Of a DNA stretch of 64,000 bases, positions 23,106-32,893 are shown piece by piece. Position numbers and translations under genes: made by a program. Under the pieces are notes generated by a model, which did not search any database, was not told where the DNA came from, and saw only the letters and a list, made by a program, of their open reading frames with translations. The DNA is from Actinomadura meyerae (GTDB taxonomy: Bacteria > Actinomycetota > Actinomycetes > Streptosporangiales > Streptosporangiaceae), in the NCBI RefSeq assembly GCF_900188445.1, contig NZ_FZOR01000003.1, positions 62,001 through 126,000 of the forward strand. The letters are read 5' to 3'. Numbering within the stretch: position 1 is the stretch's first letter; each line of letters begins with the position of its first letter.

Positions 23106-24701
23106 TCAGCGCGGCGGCGCGGCCTCGCCGGCGCGGTGCCGCCTCTTGGCCGGCGCGGGCTCCGGCGGCGCCGGGGCCTGGCACTTCGCGTCGGGCCCCG
23201 GCCTGCTCGCGGGCAGCCGGCCGCCGCCGAGGTAGTCCGCGACCACCCGGTCGACGCACTCGTCCCCGCCGGACAGGGCGACGCCGTGGTCGCGCCCGCC
23301 GGCCTGCACGAGGAGCCGGGACGTCGGGAACCTGCGGTGCGTCTCCAGCGCGCCCGGGTACGGCGTGGCGGCGTCCTTCGACGCCTGTACGAGCAGGATC
23401 GGCGGCAGTGCCGCGCCACCCGCCACCCGCGGCGGCGGGCCGCCCTGCACCGGCCAGAACGCGCAGGGCGCGTTGTACCAGGTGTTGCTCCAGGTCTCGA
23501 AGCGGTTGCCGATGCGGTAGAGGCGCTCGCTGTCGGCGTGCCAGCGGGACCAGTCGCGCGGCCAGGCGGCGTCGCGGCACTCGACGGCGGTGTAGACGGT
23601 GTAGTTGTTCTGGTCGAGCTTGGTCGGCGGCTGCCACACCTTGCGCAGCGGCCCAGGGTCGTGCCGGACGGCGTACGCCGACAGGGCGCGCGCGTGTGAC
23701 GGCCAGGCGACGACGCCGTAGCCGTCGGCGAGGAAGGCGTCGTCCAGCTCGGCGGGGCCGATCTTCCCGTCGATCGGCTTCGCCTTCAGCTCGGCCCGCA
23801 CTTTCGCGTAGGAGGCCGCGACCTCGCGCCGGGTGTCACCGAGCCCGTAGACCGCGTGGTGGCGGGCGATCCAGGCGAAGTAGGCGCGGATGTTCTTCTC
23901 GAACGCCACGTTCTGGTCGAGGTTGTTCTCGTACCAGACGCCGCTGGGCCGCGGGACGCTGTCGAGGACCATCCGCCGGACGCGCCCGGGGTACATCGTG
24001 GCGTACACGGCGCCGAGGTAGGCGCCGTACGAGTAGCCGAAGAAGCTGATCTTCCGCTGGCCGAGGGCGCGCCGGATCGCGTCCATGTCGCGGGCCCAGT
24101 CGGCGGTCCCCATGTGCGGGAGGACCGCGCGGTACCGGCGGGCGCAGTCGGCGGCGAACGCCCGCGCCCGCATCGTCCAGGCGCGCTCCTCGGCCGCGCC
24201 GGCGGGGATCGTGTCGGGCCGCGCGCGGCCCGGGTCCTGGTAGCGGGGGTCGCAGATCAGCGCGGGCTTGCTCGCGCCCACGCCGCGCGGGTCGAAGCCG
24301 ATCCAGTCGTAGGACGCGGCGACCTTCGCGGGCAGCGTCTTCCGGAAGAAGCCGGGCAGGTCGCGCCCGTGGGCGCCGGGCCCGCCCCGGTTCAGCAGCA
24401 CGGCGCCCTTCGACACGGGCGCGGTGTGCCGCGCCCTGGTCAGCGCGAGCGTGATCTTCTCGCCCGCCGGGCGGGCGTGGTCGAGCGGCACCCGCAGGCT
24501 CGCGCACTCCAGGCCCTTGAGCTTGCCGCCCTCGACGGGGTCCTTGTCCGGGCACGGCTTCCAGGCGAGGCCGCGCGGCGCGGGCGCGGCCTGCGGCGCG
24601 GGGCCCGCGGCTGCCGCGGGCGCTCCCATGGCGGCGGCCCCGAGCGCGACCGCGGCGGCGGCCGTCCGGGCGGCCGCCCTCCTTCCAGCGTCGTTCAGCA
24701 C
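23106..24701 (-). CDS. Secreted alpha/beta hydrolase, tripeptidyl aminopeptidase-like (1)
   Basis: 531 residues with a signal peptide (AARTAAAAVALGAAAMGAPAAAA). Alpha/beta hydrolase fold of the S33/TAP type: oxyanion region NRGGPGAHG, nucleophile Ser in FFGYSYGAYLG, a C-terminal TAP domain with LVQASKDAATPY (Asp region) and GGRDHGVAL (catalytic His). The family removes tripeptides from the N-termini of secreted proteins or peptides. First of three tandem paralogues. It has no copy of the 39-bp upstream repeat found before the other two. Confidence 0.92.
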   Translation of the reverse strand: MLNDAGRRAAARTAAAAVALGAAAMGAPAAAAGPAPQAAPAPRGLAWKPCPDKDPVEGGKLKGLECASLRVPLDHARPAGEKITLALTRARHTAPVSKGAVLLNRGGPGAHGRDLPGFFRKTLPAKVAASYDWIGFDPRGVGASKPALICDPRYQDPGRARPDTIPAGAAEERAWTMRARAFAADCARRYRAVLPHMGTADWARDMDAIRRALGQRKISFFGYSYGAYLGAVYATMYPGRVRRMVLDSVPRPSGVWYENNLDQNVAFEKNIRAYFAWIARHHAVYGLGDTRREVAASYAKVRAELKAKPIDGKIGPAELDDAFLADGYGVVAWPSHARALSAYAVRHDPGPLRKVWQPPTKLDQNNYTVYTAVECRDAAWPRDWSRWHADSERLYRIGNRFETWSNTWYNAPCAFWPVQGGPPPRVAGGAALPPILLVQASKDAATPYPGALETHRRFPTSRLLVQAGGRDHGVALSGGDECVDRVVADYLGGGRLPASRPGPDAKCQAPAPPEPAPAKRRHRAGEAAPPR

Positions 24702-24790
24702 CCCCGCTTTCTACCGGCCCGGCGCCGCGCGGCGCGGGACCCCGGATCGCGCGATTCCGGGGTAAGCAGGGGCACCCGTCCCGAAACGAA

Positions 24791-24832
24791 CCGTGGCGTG
24801 CCCGCCCCCGCGAGGAGGCGGGCACGCCACGG
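24791..24832 (-). terminator. Terminator of peptidase gene 2
   Basis: Perfect 16-bp stem (ccgtggcgtgcccgcc and its complement) with a 10-base loop, 21 bp past the stop of the gene ending at 24853. Confidence 0.8.
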
Positions 24833-24852
24833 GACGGCGTGCTTTCCGGGCT

Positions 24853-26457
24853 CTACGGGCGTCCGACCGGAAGGTCCTTGCCCGCGGTGGTGCGGGCGGC
24901 CTTCAGGGCCATGGCCGTCGGGTCCGGGTCGTTCAGCGCCGGGACGGCGTCGCAGTAGGCGTCGGGGCCGCGGCGGCTCGCCGGCAGCGCGCCGGTGTCG
25001 AGGTACGCGGCGACCTTGTCGTCCAGGCACACGTTGCCGTTGAGCGTGTTGGCGTGCGTCCGGCCGCCGACCTCGAACACCAGGCGTGAGGACGGGAAGA
25101 CCTTGTGCATCTCCAGCCCGCCCGCGACCGGCGTGGCCCCGTCCTCGGTGGACTGGACGAGCAGCATGCCCGGCAGGTTCTTCGCGGCCTTGAGCCGGAA
25201 CTCGGGCCCGCCCTTGAACGGCCAGAACGCGACCGGGGCGTTGAACCAGACGTTGCTCCAGGTGTTGAAGCGGTAGCCCTGCTCGTGGAGCTTCACCGCG
25301 TCGTGGTGCCACTTGCTCCAGTTGCGCGGCCAGCGGGCGTCCGCGGCCTGGACGGCGTTGTAGACGGCGAATCCGTTGTCCTCGCCGCCGGGGCTCATCC
25401 AGTCGAGGAGGACGGAGGCGTCCTTGTCGTTGACCCAGGCGGAGAGCGCCTCGGCGAACGGGATGTAGTAGCCGGTGTTGTAGCCGGCGGACAGCACCGT
25501 GTCGTCCAGCTCGTCGGGGCCCATCTGGCCGCCGATCGGCGCCTTCTTGGCGGCGGCGCGGACGGCGTAGTACTTCGCCTCGACGGCCTTACCGGTCTTG
25601 CCGAGGTGGTAGACCGAGTCGTACTTGGCGATCCAGGCCCACCACGCCTTCATGTTGTGCTCGAACGCCTTGTCCTGCTCGAGCTGGGAGTCGTACCAGA
25701 TGTTCTTCGGGTTGACGTTGCCGTCCAGCACCATCCGCTTCACCCGGTTGGGGAAGAGGGTGGCGTAGGTGGCGCCGAAGTAGGTCCCGTAGGAGAACCC
25801 GTACCAGCTGATCTTCTCCTGGCCGAGGGCGGCGCGGATCGCGTCGACGTCGCGGGCGGCGTCGGTGGTGCGCATGTGCGGCAGCAGCCAGCCGAACTTC
25901 TTGGCGCAGTCCTGCGCGTACTTCCTGGACTTGTCGATCCAGGCCTTCTCCTCCTTCCACGAGCTCGGCACGTAGTCCGGGCGGATCGGGTCGGAGTAGT
26001 TCGGGTCGCAGGTCAGCGCCGGCTTGCTGGAGCCGACGCCGCGGGGGTCGAACCCGATGATGTCGTACTTGGCCGCGACGTCCGCGTGGCCCGTGCCGCC
26101 GATCCAGCGGGCGAGCGCGGGCGAGTACGCGAGGCCGGAGCCGCCGGGGCCGCCCGGGTTGACGAACAGGACGCCCTGGTAGTTCTTCTCGTCGGTGTGC
26201 TTGAAGCGCGACACCGCGATGGAGATCTTGCGCCCGTTGGGGCGGCTGTGGTCGAGGGGGACCTCGACCTGTGCGCACTCGGCCTGGTTCATCGGGTCGC
26301 TGGGGCCGCTGACCTCGCACTTGCCCCAGTCGATGGACCGGGCCGGGGCCGCGGCGGCGCCGGCCCGGCCGGTGTCCGCGCTCGCGGCGGCGGCGACCGC
26401 GGTGCCGCCGCCCGCCGCCACGGCCACCGCGGCCGTGACGAGAACGATCTTCCTCAC
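24853..26457 (-). CDS. Secreted alpha/beta hydrolase, tripeptidyl aminopeptidase-like (2)
   Basis: 534 residues, GTG start with gaggggg upstream, signal peptide (VLVTAAVAVAAGGGTAVAAAA). Motifs: VNPGGPGGSGL (oxyanion), WYGFSYGTYFGATYA (nucleophile Ser), LVQSTEDGATPV and VGGRTHANTL (Asp and His regions). Closely related to gene 3 in the DPRGVGSSKPAL block and the TAP-like C-terminus. Exported peptidase feeding peptide uptake or mature-protein processing. Its upstream region carries the repeat at 26590-26628. Confidence 0.92.
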   Translation of the reverse strand: MRKIVLVTAAVAVAAGGGTAVAAAASADTGRAGAAAAPARSIDWGKCEVSGPSDPMNQAECAQVEVPLDHSRPNGRKISIAVSRFKHTDEKNYQGVLFVNPGGPGGSGLAYSPALARWIGGTGHADVAAKYDIIGFDPRGVGSSKPALTCDPNYSDPIRPDYVPSSWKEEKAWIDKSRKYAQDCAKKFGWLLPHMRTTDAARDVDAIRAALGQEKISWYGFSYGTYFGATYATLFPNRVKRMVLDGNVNPKNIWYDSQLEQDKAFEHNMKAWWAWIAKYDSVYHLGKTGKAVEAKYYAVRAAAKKAPIGGQMGPDELDDTVLSAGYNTGYYIPFAEALSAWVNDKDASVLLDWMSPGGEDNGFAVYNAVQAADARWPRNWSKWHHDAVKLHEQGYRFNTWSNVWFNAPVAFWPFKGGPEFRLKAAKNLPGMLLVQSTEDGATPVAGGLEMHKVFPSSRLVFEVGGRTHANTLNGNVCLDDKVAAYLDTGALPASRRGPDAYCDAVPALNDPDPTAMALKAARTTAGKDLPVGRP

Positions 26458-26589
26458 TTGACCCCCTCAGATCGGCGGGTCCGGCCGCCCGACTGGGCCG
26501 GAGGGGGGAGCCGCGCCGATACGTAGCGGATGCGGATTGCGTGGCGATTGTGGCGGTTATGTCGCTTATGGCGGCAGACCGCCGCACGA

Positions 26590-26628
26590 CTGGATGCGAA
26601 ATCGTGACAAGATCATCGGAACTTCGTG
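26590..26628. repeat. 39-bp upstream repeat, copy 1
   Basis: Matches 28540-28578 at 35 of 39 positions; the core aatcgtgacaagatca is identical. It lies about 130-170 bp upstream of peptidase gene 2. Each copy is followed on the plus strand by a terminator hairpin. It may be an activator site or a trace of duplication of gene plus control region. Confidence 0.6.
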
Positions 26629-26694
26629 ATGTCGCCGCGCGTTTGCCGCCCTCCCGCCCTCCGGCGCCCCGAAGCCCCCGCCCCGGACGCGGAA

Positions 26695-26722
26695 GGGCCC
26701 CGGGGATCGCTCCCCGGGGCCC
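26695..26722 (-). terminator. Terminator of peptidase gene 3
   Basis: Perfect 12-bp stem (gggccccgggga and its complement) with a tcgc loop, about 50 bp past the stop at 26774. Confidence 0.8.
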
Positions 26723-26773
26723 TCAGGCGCGTGGCGGGCCGCTCGGCGGCCCGCCGGCGTCCGGCGGACGGCG

Positions 26774-28438
26774 TCAGCGGATGACGTCGGCCTCGAGCAG
26801 CCGGGCGGCCTTCGGCGCCACCGTGCCGGTCAGCGTCCGGGCGGACGCCTGCGACGGCGGAACCGGGTCACCGAGCTGCGGGACGTGCACGGTGCGCTTC
26901 TCCGGGCGCTCTCCCCGCAGGAAGTACGCGTCGAAGTAGGCGTCCACCTCGGCGGAGCCGCGGTGGACGATGCAGTGCGTGCGGTCGCCGTCCTGGACGA
27001 CCAGGCGCGAGCCCTTGAGCCGGCGCTGCATGTCCAGCGCGCCCTTGTACGGGGTGGCCGCGTCGTGGGTCGACTGGAACATCAGGATGTTGTCCGGCAG
27101 GTCCCGGGTGTGCCCGATGTTGACCGGCGTGCCGGCCTTGGCCTTCCAGAACAGGCAGGACGCGTTGAACCAGACGTTGCCCCACGTCTCGAACGGGTGC
27201 TTGCGGTTGATCCGCGTGTTGTCGCGGTGCCACTTGGCCCAGCTCGTCGGCCACTGCACGTCCGTGCACTCGGTGGCGAGGTACATCGCGTTGCCGTTGT
27301 CGTCGGATTCGCCGGTCGTCGGGGCGCCGAACGTCCCGGCGAAGGTGGCGGTGTCGCCGGCCTTGTAGGCCTGGAGCCCGGCGGCGTAGCCGTGCCAGAT
27401 GGCCTGGCTGCGGCGGTAGCCCGCGTTCAGGATGACGTCGGTCAGCTCGTCCGGCCCGACGGCGAGGGTCTGCCCGCTGTCCTGGTCGGTGTAGTAGACC
27501 GGCTTCTTCTTGAGCTTGGCGCGCAGGTCGTAGAAGAAGTCGCGGACCTTACGCTGCGTCGCGCCAAGGTGGTACACCGAGTCGTACTTGGCGATCCAGC
27601 CGAAGTAGTACTCGATGTTGATGTCGAACTCGACGTCCTGGTTCAGGTTGGCGTCGTACCAGACGTCCGACGGGCCGACGTTGCCGTCCAGCACCATCCG
27701 GTCGACCTTCTTCGGGTACACGGTGGCGTAGGCCGACCCGAGGTAGGTGCCGTACGAGGCGCCGTAGTAGTCGATCTTGTCGTTCCCGAGCGCCTTGCGG
27801 ATCGACTCGATGTCGTTGACCGAGTCGATCGTCTTGACGTGGTCCAGGAGCCCGATCTTGTCGGCCTTCGCGCAGTCCTCGGCGTACTTCTTGGACTTCG
27901 CCAGCCAGATCGAGACCGACGCCGGGTCGCCCGTGCCGTAGTCCGGACGCGGGGCCTGCGCCGCCGTCAGGTCGCACTGGAGCGCCGGGACGCTCATCCC
28001 GACGCCGCGCGGGTCGAACCCGATGACGTTGTAGGCGTCGCGCATCGGCGCGGAGTTCTGGGCGAACACGCGCGGCCCGAAGAGCGCGCCGCCGCCGCCC
28101 GGACCGCCCGGGTTGACGATGATGTCGCCCTTGGCCTTGCCCGAGCCGGTGTGCGGCGTCTTCGTGAGCTGGAGCGTGATCTTCTTGCCGTTCGGCCTGG
28201 CGTAGTCGAGCGGCACCTGGAGCTCGGCGCACTGGACGATCTCGGAGACCGGGTACAGGCCGTCGTAGAGATCGTGCACCGTCTGGACGAAGTCCGCGGG
28301 GCAGGCGTGCCACTTCGCCGCGGCGGGGTTGAAGGCTCCGGCCGTTCCGGCGGAGGGGCCCGCGGCCTGCGCGCTTGTGGCGCCCACACCGGTGAGACCG
28401 AGCCCGGCCACCGCGGCCACGACAACGATCCTCTTCAC
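26774..28438 (-). CDS. Secreted alpha/beta hydrolase, tripeptidyl aminopeptidase-like (3)
   Basis: 554 residues from the GTG at 28438 preceded by aggggg; a longer upstream frame would lengthen the signal peptide improbably. Signal peptide VVVAAVAGLGLTGVGATSAQA. Motifs: VNPGGPGGGGALF, the nucleophile in YYGASYGTYLGSAYA, MFQSTHDAATPYKG (Asp) and GDRTHCIVHRG (His). The lid region is longer than in the other two. Paralogue of the two downstream genes; probably arose by tandem duplication together with its upstream element. Confidence 0.92.
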   Translation of the reverse strand: MKRIVVVAAVAGLGLTGVGATSAQAAGPSAGTAGAFNPAAAKWHACPADFVQTVHDLYDGLYPVSEIVQCAELQVPLDYARPNGKKITLQLTKTPHTGSGKAKGDIIVNPGGPGGGGALFGPRVFAQNSAPMRDAYNVIGFDPRGVGMSVPALQCDLTAAQAPRPDYGTGDPASVSIWLAKSKKYAEDCAKADKIGLLDHVKTIDSVNDIESIRKALGNDKIDYYGASYGTYLGSAYATVYPKKVDRMVLDGNVGPSDVWYDANLNQDVEFDINIEYYFGWIAKYDSVYHLGATQRKVRDFFYDLRAKLKKKPVYYTDQDSGQTLAVGPDELTDVILNAGYRRSQAIWHGYAAGLQAYKAGDTATFAGTFGAPTTGESDDNGNAMYLATECTDVQWPTSWAKWHRDNTRINRKHPFETWGNVWFNASCLFWKAKAGTPVNIGHTRDLPDNILMFQSTHDAATPYKGALDMQRRLKGSRLVVQDGDRTHCIVHRGSAEVDAYFDAYFLRGERPEKRTVHVPQLGDPVPPSQASARTLTGTVAPKAARLLEADVIR

Positions 28439-28539
28439 ATATCCCCCTATCGTGCTGACTCCGGTTGAGTCAGACATACGGGTAAAAGACAGGTGATTGT
28501 GGCGTCTTTGCGGCGGACCTCGACAGGGCCCATCGGAAG

Positions 28540-28578
28540 TGGATGCCGAATCGTGACAAGATCAGCGGAACTCCGTGA
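28540..28578. repeat. 39-bp upstream repeat, copy 2
   Basis: Partner of 26590-26628, about 100-140 bp upstream of peptidase gene 3. Four substitutions in 39 positions, which is closer than expected for neutral intergenic DNA if the duplication is old. Confidence 0.6.
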
Positions 28579-28606
28579 CAACCTCGATCGTCTCCGCGCA
28601 CGCGAA

Positions 28607-28634
28607 AGGGCCCCGGGTTCGCACCCGGGGCCCT
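28607..28634 (-). terminator. Terminator of ispG
   Basis: Perfect 12-bp stem (agggccccgggt and its complement) with a tcgc loop, followed on the minus strand by a short T-run; 20 bp past the ispG stop. Confidence 0.85.
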
Positions 28635-28653
28635 GAACTGCGGTCGTGCGGGG

Positions 28654-29847
28654 TCAGCCGACGACGACCTCCGCGCCCGGCCCGGTCACCGAGCCGTCCT
28701 CGCCGATCTCGATGCCCATCTCGTCGGCGATGCGCATGGCCTCCTCGATGAGGGTCTCGACGATCTGCGCCTCGGGAACGGTCTTGACGACCTCGCCCTT
28801 CACGAAGATCTGCCCCTTGCCGTTGCCGGACGCCACGCCGAGGTCGGCCTCGCGGGCCTCACCGGGCCCGTTCACGACGCAGCCCATCACCGCGACGCGC
28901 AGCGGGACGGGGAAGTCCTTCAGGCCGGCGGTGACCTGCTCGGCGAGCGTGTAGACGTCCACCTGCGCGCGCCCGCAGGACGGGCAGGACACGATCTCCA
29001 GGCCGCGCTGGCGCAGCCCGAGCGACTCCAGGATCGCGGTGCCGACCTTGACCTCCTCCACCGGAGGCGCCGACAGCGACACTCGGATCGTGTCGCCGAT
29101 CCCCTCCGACAGCAGCGCGCCGAACGCCACCGCCGACTTGATCGTGCCCTGGAACGCCGGGCCCGCCTCGGTCACCCCGAGGTGCAGCGGGTAGTCGCAG
29201 GCCGCGGCCAGCCGCCGGTAGGCGTCGATCATCACGACCGGGTCGTTGTGCTTGACCGAGATCTTGATGTCGCGGAAGCCGTGCTCCTCGAACAGCGAGC
29301 ACTCCCACAGCGCCGACTCGACCAGCGCCTCCGGGGTGGCCTTGCCGTACTTCTCCAGCAGCCGCTTGTCGAGCGAGCCGGCGTTCACGCCGATGCGGAT
29401 CGGCACGCCCGCGGCGGAGGCGGCGCGCGCGATCTCGCCGACCTTGTCGTCGAACTTCTTGATGTTGCCCGGGTTCACCCGGACGGCCGCGCAGCCCGCG
29501 TCGATCGCGGCGAACACGTACTTCGGCTGGAAGTGGATGTCGGCGATGACGGGGATCGGCGACTTGCGGGCGATCGCCGGCAGCGCGTCGGCGTCGTCCT
29601 GCGACGGCACCGCGACCCGGACGATCTGGCACCCGGACGCGGTCAGCTCCGCGATCTGCTGGAGCGTGGCGTTCACGTCGGCGGTGAGGGTGGTGGTCAT
29701 GGACTGCACCGACACCGGGGCGTCGCCCCCGACCGGAACGTTCCCGACCATGATCTGCCGGGACGTGCGGCGGGGCGTGCTCGGACCCTGCGCCCCCGGA
29801 CCGCCGCCTTCGCCGCGGACATTAGGCATTCCCAGTGAAACGCTCAT
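28654..29847 (-). CDS. ispG: (E)-4-hydroxy-3-methylbut-2-enyl-diphosphate synthase
   Basis: 397 residues from the ATG with agaggagaggg upstream. Converts MEcPP to HMBPP in the MEP isoprenoid pathway using a [4Fe-4S] cluster; the ligand cysteines are in SCPSCGR and [10 protein letters not shown]. The N-terminal TIM-barrel half shows VQSMTTT and HFQPKY, and the family-typical [15 protein letters not shown] and GVNAGSLD blocks. Cytoplasmic. Third gene on this strand after dxr and the M50 protease, the conserved actinobacterial order. Confidence 0.98.
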   Translation of the reverse strand: MSVSLGMPNVRGEGGGPGAQGPSTPRRTSRQIMVGNVPVGGDAPVSVQSMTTTLTADVNATLQQIAELTASGCQIVRVAVPSQDDADALPAIARKSPIPVIADIHFQPKYVFAAIDAGCAAVRVNPGNIKKFDDKVGEIARAASAAGVPIRIGVNAGSLDKRLLEKYGKATPEALVESALWECSLFEEHGFRDIKISVKHNDPVVMIDAYRRLAAACDYPLHLGVTEAGPAFQGTIKSAVAFGALLSEGIGDTIRVSLSAPPVEEVKVGTAILESLGLRQRGLEIVSCPSCGRAQVDVYTLAEQVTAGLKDFPVPLRVAVMGCVVNGPGEAREADLGVASGNGKGQIFVKGEVVKTVPEAQIVETLIEEAMRIADEMGIEIGEDGSVTGPGAEVVVG

Positions 29848-29962
29848 CCCTCTCCTCTGACTTGCGGCCCCGTACAAAGCCTAAGCGCCCCGGGCGGCGG
29901 ACATGACGCCGCCCGGTACCGAAGAGTGTGCCCGTCCGGCTACCCTTCGTGAACATCTCGGG

Positions 29963-31162
29963 TCACTCCGGTAGCCGCAGCGGGTTGAACAGGTCCGCGA
30001 GGATCAGCAGCACCCCGAACCCCACCAGCAGCAGTACCGCCAGATAGGTCAGCGGCAGCAGCCGGGTCATGTCGACGGTGCCGGGATCGGGTCGCCCGCG
30101 GACCCGGTTGACTCCGGCCCGGGCCCGTTCGTACGCGACGACGGCGAGGTGCCCGCCGTCCAGCGGCAGCAGCGGCAGCACGTTCAGCGCCCCGAGGAAG
30201 ATGTTCACCGAGACGACCAGCGACAGGAACAGGGCGACCTTGTCGCGGGCCGTGTCGTCGGAGGAGAAGATCTGGCCGGACACCTCGGTCGCGCCGACCA
30301 CGCTGCCGACCTGGCCGCCGGGCGAGCTCTCCCGCTCCGGCGAGAACAGCCGCGGGAGCGCGCTCGGCAGGTCCGCCGCGACCGTGCCGATGCCCTGGAC
30401 CGTCCGGCCGATGGCGCGCCCGGCGAACACCGCCGCGTCCACCGGCCCGGCCCGGTCGTAGCCGCCGCCCGCGATCTTCGCGGAGACCCCGACGAACGGC
30501 TCCCCGCCCACGTCCGCGAGCGTGACCGGCAGCGTCACCGGCCCGCTCGCCCCGGGCCGCCGGACGGTCACCTTCACCGTCTCCCCGGGCTTCGCCCGGC
30601 CGATCGCCGCGGTGAGTTCGTCCCAGTCGGAGACCGGCGCTCCGTTGAACGCGACGATCCGGTCCCCGGCGCGCAGCCCCGCCCGCGCCGCCGGGGAGGG
30701 CGGCCGGCCGTCGCCGCAGCCGCCCCGCATCGTGGCCGGGACGCAGGAGGTCACCTGGTCGACGGTGCTGGTCACCGTGCCGGGACGCGGCTCGCCGATC
30801 GTCATGGCCATCACCCACAGCAGCACGAACGCGAACACGAAGTTGGCGACGACGCCCGCCCCGATGACGATCGCGCGGCGCCCCGCGGGCTGCCGGTAGA
30901 AGGCGCGGTCCCGGTCGGCGGCGTCGATCTCCTCCAGCGGCGTGTAGCCGACGATCTTCACGAAGCCGCCGAGCGGGATCGCCTTCACCCCGTACTCGGT
31001 CTCGCCGCGGCGGGTGGACCACAGCGTCGGCCCGAACCCGACGAAGTACTGGGTGGCCTTCATCCCGAACCGCTTGGCGGCGAGCAGGTGCCCGCCCTCG
31101 TGGAGCATCACCGATGCCAGCAGGGCGACGACGAACGCCGCCGCGCCGAGGAAGAAGGCCAT
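29963..31162 (-). CDS. M50 site-2 membrane metalloprotease (RseP/Rip1-like)
   Basis: 399 residues. HEGGH zinc site in the first transmembrane helix (residues about 21-25), a PDZ domain at about 125-215 (AGLRAGDRIVAFNGAPVSDW), and the third zinc ligand in NVLPLLPLDGGHL near 330. Cleaves transmembrane anti-sigma factors after site-1 cut. A characteristic GGFVKIVGY block follows the first helix. It sits between dxr and ispG as in many actinobacteria and is probably cotranscribed with them. Confidence 0.95.
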   Translation of the reverse strand: MAFFLGAAAFVVALLASVMLHEGGHLLAAKRFGMKATQYFVGFGPTLWSTRRGETEYGVKAIPLGGFVKIVGYTPLEEIDAADRDRAFYRQPAGRRAIVIGAGVVANFVFAFVLLWVMAMTIGEPRPGTVTSTVDQVTSCVPATMRGGCGDGRPPSPAARAGLRAGDRIVAFNGAPVSDWDELTAAIGRAKPGETVKVTVRRPGASGPVTLPVTLADVGGEPFVGVSAKIAGGGYDRAGPVDAAVFAGRAIGRTVQGIGTVAADLPSALPRLFSPERESSPGGQVGSVVGATEVSGQIFSSDDTARDKVALFLSLVVSVNIFLGALNVLPLLPLDGGHLAVVAYERARAGVNRVRGRPDPGTVDMTRLLPLTYLAVLLLVGFGVLLILADLFNPLRLPE

Positions 31163-31198
31163 CCGGGTCCCCTCGGGCTCGTGCCCGGGGTCTCCGGG

Positions 31199-32431
31199 TC
31201 AGTCGGTTCCGGTCAGTTCCCTGCTCCGTGCGCGGGCCCACCCGTCGGCCGCGAGGACGTCGTCGAGCGTCAGGTCCCCGGGCGTGCCCGAACCGTGCTC
31301 CTCCACTACCCGCGCGACCGTGTCGACTATCCCGAGGAACGGGAGCCGTCCCGCGCGGAACGCGTCCACACATTCCTCGTTCGCGGCGTTGTAAACGGCC
31401 GGCACGGTCCCGCCCAGCTCACCGGCGTGCCGCGCCAGCGCGACGGCGGGGAACGCCTCGTCGTCGAGCGGGAACAGCTCCCAGGTGTGCGCCGCCGTCC
31501 AGTCGAGGCCGGGCGCCGCGTCCGGGACGCGGTCGGGCCAGTCGACGCCGAGCGCGATCGGCAGCCGCATGTCGGGCGGGCTCGCCTGCGCGAGCGTGGC
31601 GCCGTCGGTGAACTCGACCATCGAGTGGATGACCGACTGCGGGTGCACCATGACCTCGATCCGGTCCATCGGGACGTCGAACAGCAGGTGCGCCTCGATG
31701 ACCTCCAGCCCCTTGTTGATCAGGGTCGCGGAGTTGATGGTGACGACGGGGCCCATGTTCCACGTCGGGTGGTTCAGCGCCTGCTCGGGCGTGACGTCCG
31801 CCAGCTCGGCCCGGCTCCGCCCGCGGAACGGGCCGCCGCTCGCGGTCAGCACGAGCCGCCGCACCTCGTCCGCGCGCCCGCCGCGCAGGCACTGCGCGAG
31901 CGCCGAGTGCTCGGAGTCGACCGGGACGATCTGCCCGGGCCGCGCCCGCTCCTTGACCAGCGGGCCGCCCATGATGAGCGACTCCTTGTTGGCGAGCGCG
32001 AGCGTGCGGCCGGCGTCCAGCGCGGCGAGCGTCGAGGCGAGGCCGAGCGCGCCGGTGACCCCGTTCAGCACCACGTCGCACCGCCACGCGGCGACCTCGG
32101 CGACCGCGTCCGGCCCCGCGACGATCTTCGGGATGGCGAACTCGCCGGAGGCGTAGCCGCGCCGCTTGGCCTCGGCGTAGAACGCGAGCTGGAGGTCCTG
32201 GGCGGCGGACGCCCGGGCGACCGCGACGATCTCGGGCCGGAACTCCAGCGCCTGCTCGGCGAGCAGCTCCACCCGCCCGCCGCCGGCCGCGAGCCCCGCC
32301 ACCCGGAACCTGCCGGGGTTGCGGCGGACCACGTCCAGCGCCTGGGTGCCGATCGAACCGGTGGAGCCGAGGACGACCACCTCGCGGACGGGCGCGCCGC
32401 CGCCGGAGGTGTCGGTGCTTGAGGGAGACAT
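31199..32431 (-). CDS. dxr: 1-deoxy-D-xylulose-5-phosphate reductoisomerase
   Basis: 410 residues; the ATG has ggag 6 bp upstream. Converts DXP to MEP with NADPH, second step of the MEP pathway. Motifs: [15 protein letters not shown] (dinucleotide binding), [18 protein letters not shown] (metal and substrate), [16 protein letters not shown] and [13 protein letters not shown]. Cytoplasmic. First gene of the dxr-M50-ispG group, 36 bp before the protease start. Confidence 0.98.
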   Translation of the reverse strand: MSPSSTDTSGGGAPVREVVVLGSTGSIGTQALDVVRRNPGRFRVAGLAAGGGRVELLAEQALEFRPEIVAVARASAAQDLQLAFYAEAKRRGYASGEFAIPKIVAGPDAVAEVAAWRCDVVLNGVTGALGLASTLAALDAGRTLALANKESLIMGGPLVKERARPGQIVPVDSEHSALAQCLRGGRADEVRRLVLTASGGPFRGRSRAELADVTPEQALNHPTWNMGPVVTINSATLINKGLEVIEAHLLFDVPMDRIEVMVHPQSVIHSMVEFTDGATLAQASPPDMRLPIALGVDWPDRVPDAAPGLDWTAAHTWELFPLDDEAFPAVALARHAGELGGTVPAVYNAANEECVDAFRAGRLPFLGIVDTVARVVEEHGSGTPGDLTLDDVLAADGWARARSRELTGTD

Positions 32432-32460
32432 CACCGCTCCATTCTCGGGCACCGGCCCGC

Positions 32461-32841
32461 TCAGGTCTCCCCCGCGTCGTAGGCGCGGCGCGCCCGCTCC
32501 ACCTTCTCCAGGTTCTCGGCGGACCACTCGGTCAGCGACGCGAACAGCGGCGCGAGGCTGCGGCCCAGCTCGCTGATCTCGTACTCGACCCGCGGCGGGA
32601 CCTCGGGATGGTAGGTCCGGACGACCAGCCCGTCGCGCTCGAGCTGGCGGAGCCGCTGCGTCAGCACCTTGGGAGTGATCGAGGCGATGCGGCGCTGCAG
32701 CTCGACGAACCGCTGCCGGCCGTACTCGTGGAGCGTCCACAGGATCGGGGTCGTCCAGCGGCTGAACACGATGTCGATGACGGGCGTCACCGGGCAGGCC
32801 AGCTCGGGGTCGAGGATGTCCTGGGTTCGCGTGTCGGCCAC
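32461..32841 (-). CDS. HxlR-family regulator
   Basis: 126 residues, GTG with ggagg 7 bp upstream. Winged helix of the HxlR class: [49 protein letters not shown], and the wing [12 protein letters not shown]. The usual Cys near the N-terminus is present (C16), so thiol sensing is possible. Same strand as dxr, 29 bp upstream of its start, so it may be cotranscribed with or autoregulate the region. Confidence 0.9.
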   Translation of the reverse strand: MADTRTQDILDPELACPVTPVIDIVFSRWTTPILWTLHEYGRQRFVELQRRIASITPKVLTQRLRQLERDGLVVRTYHPEVPPRVEYEISELGRSLAPLFASLTEWSAENLEKVERARRAYDAGET

Positions 32842-32893
32842 TGGGGTCCTCCGGGCGGTCGCCTTCTGCCGGCCTCCGACTGTATCGGCCGGG

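Larger units (their letters stand above)
26458..26773. other. Intergenic region between peptidase genes 2 and 3
   Basis: 316 bp with no gene. It contains the promoter region of gene 2, a 39-bp repeat (26590-26628) shared with 28540-28578, and the terminator hairpin of gene 3 (26695-26722). No other structure seen. Confidence 0.6.

Noticed and set aside
26616..26640. ECF-type promoter (ggaac, 17 bp, cgt) in both 39-bp repeats on the plus strand
   Set aside because: Both would fire toward the 3' ends of minus-strand genes and into terminators, with no gene to serve; the match is short enough to be chance.
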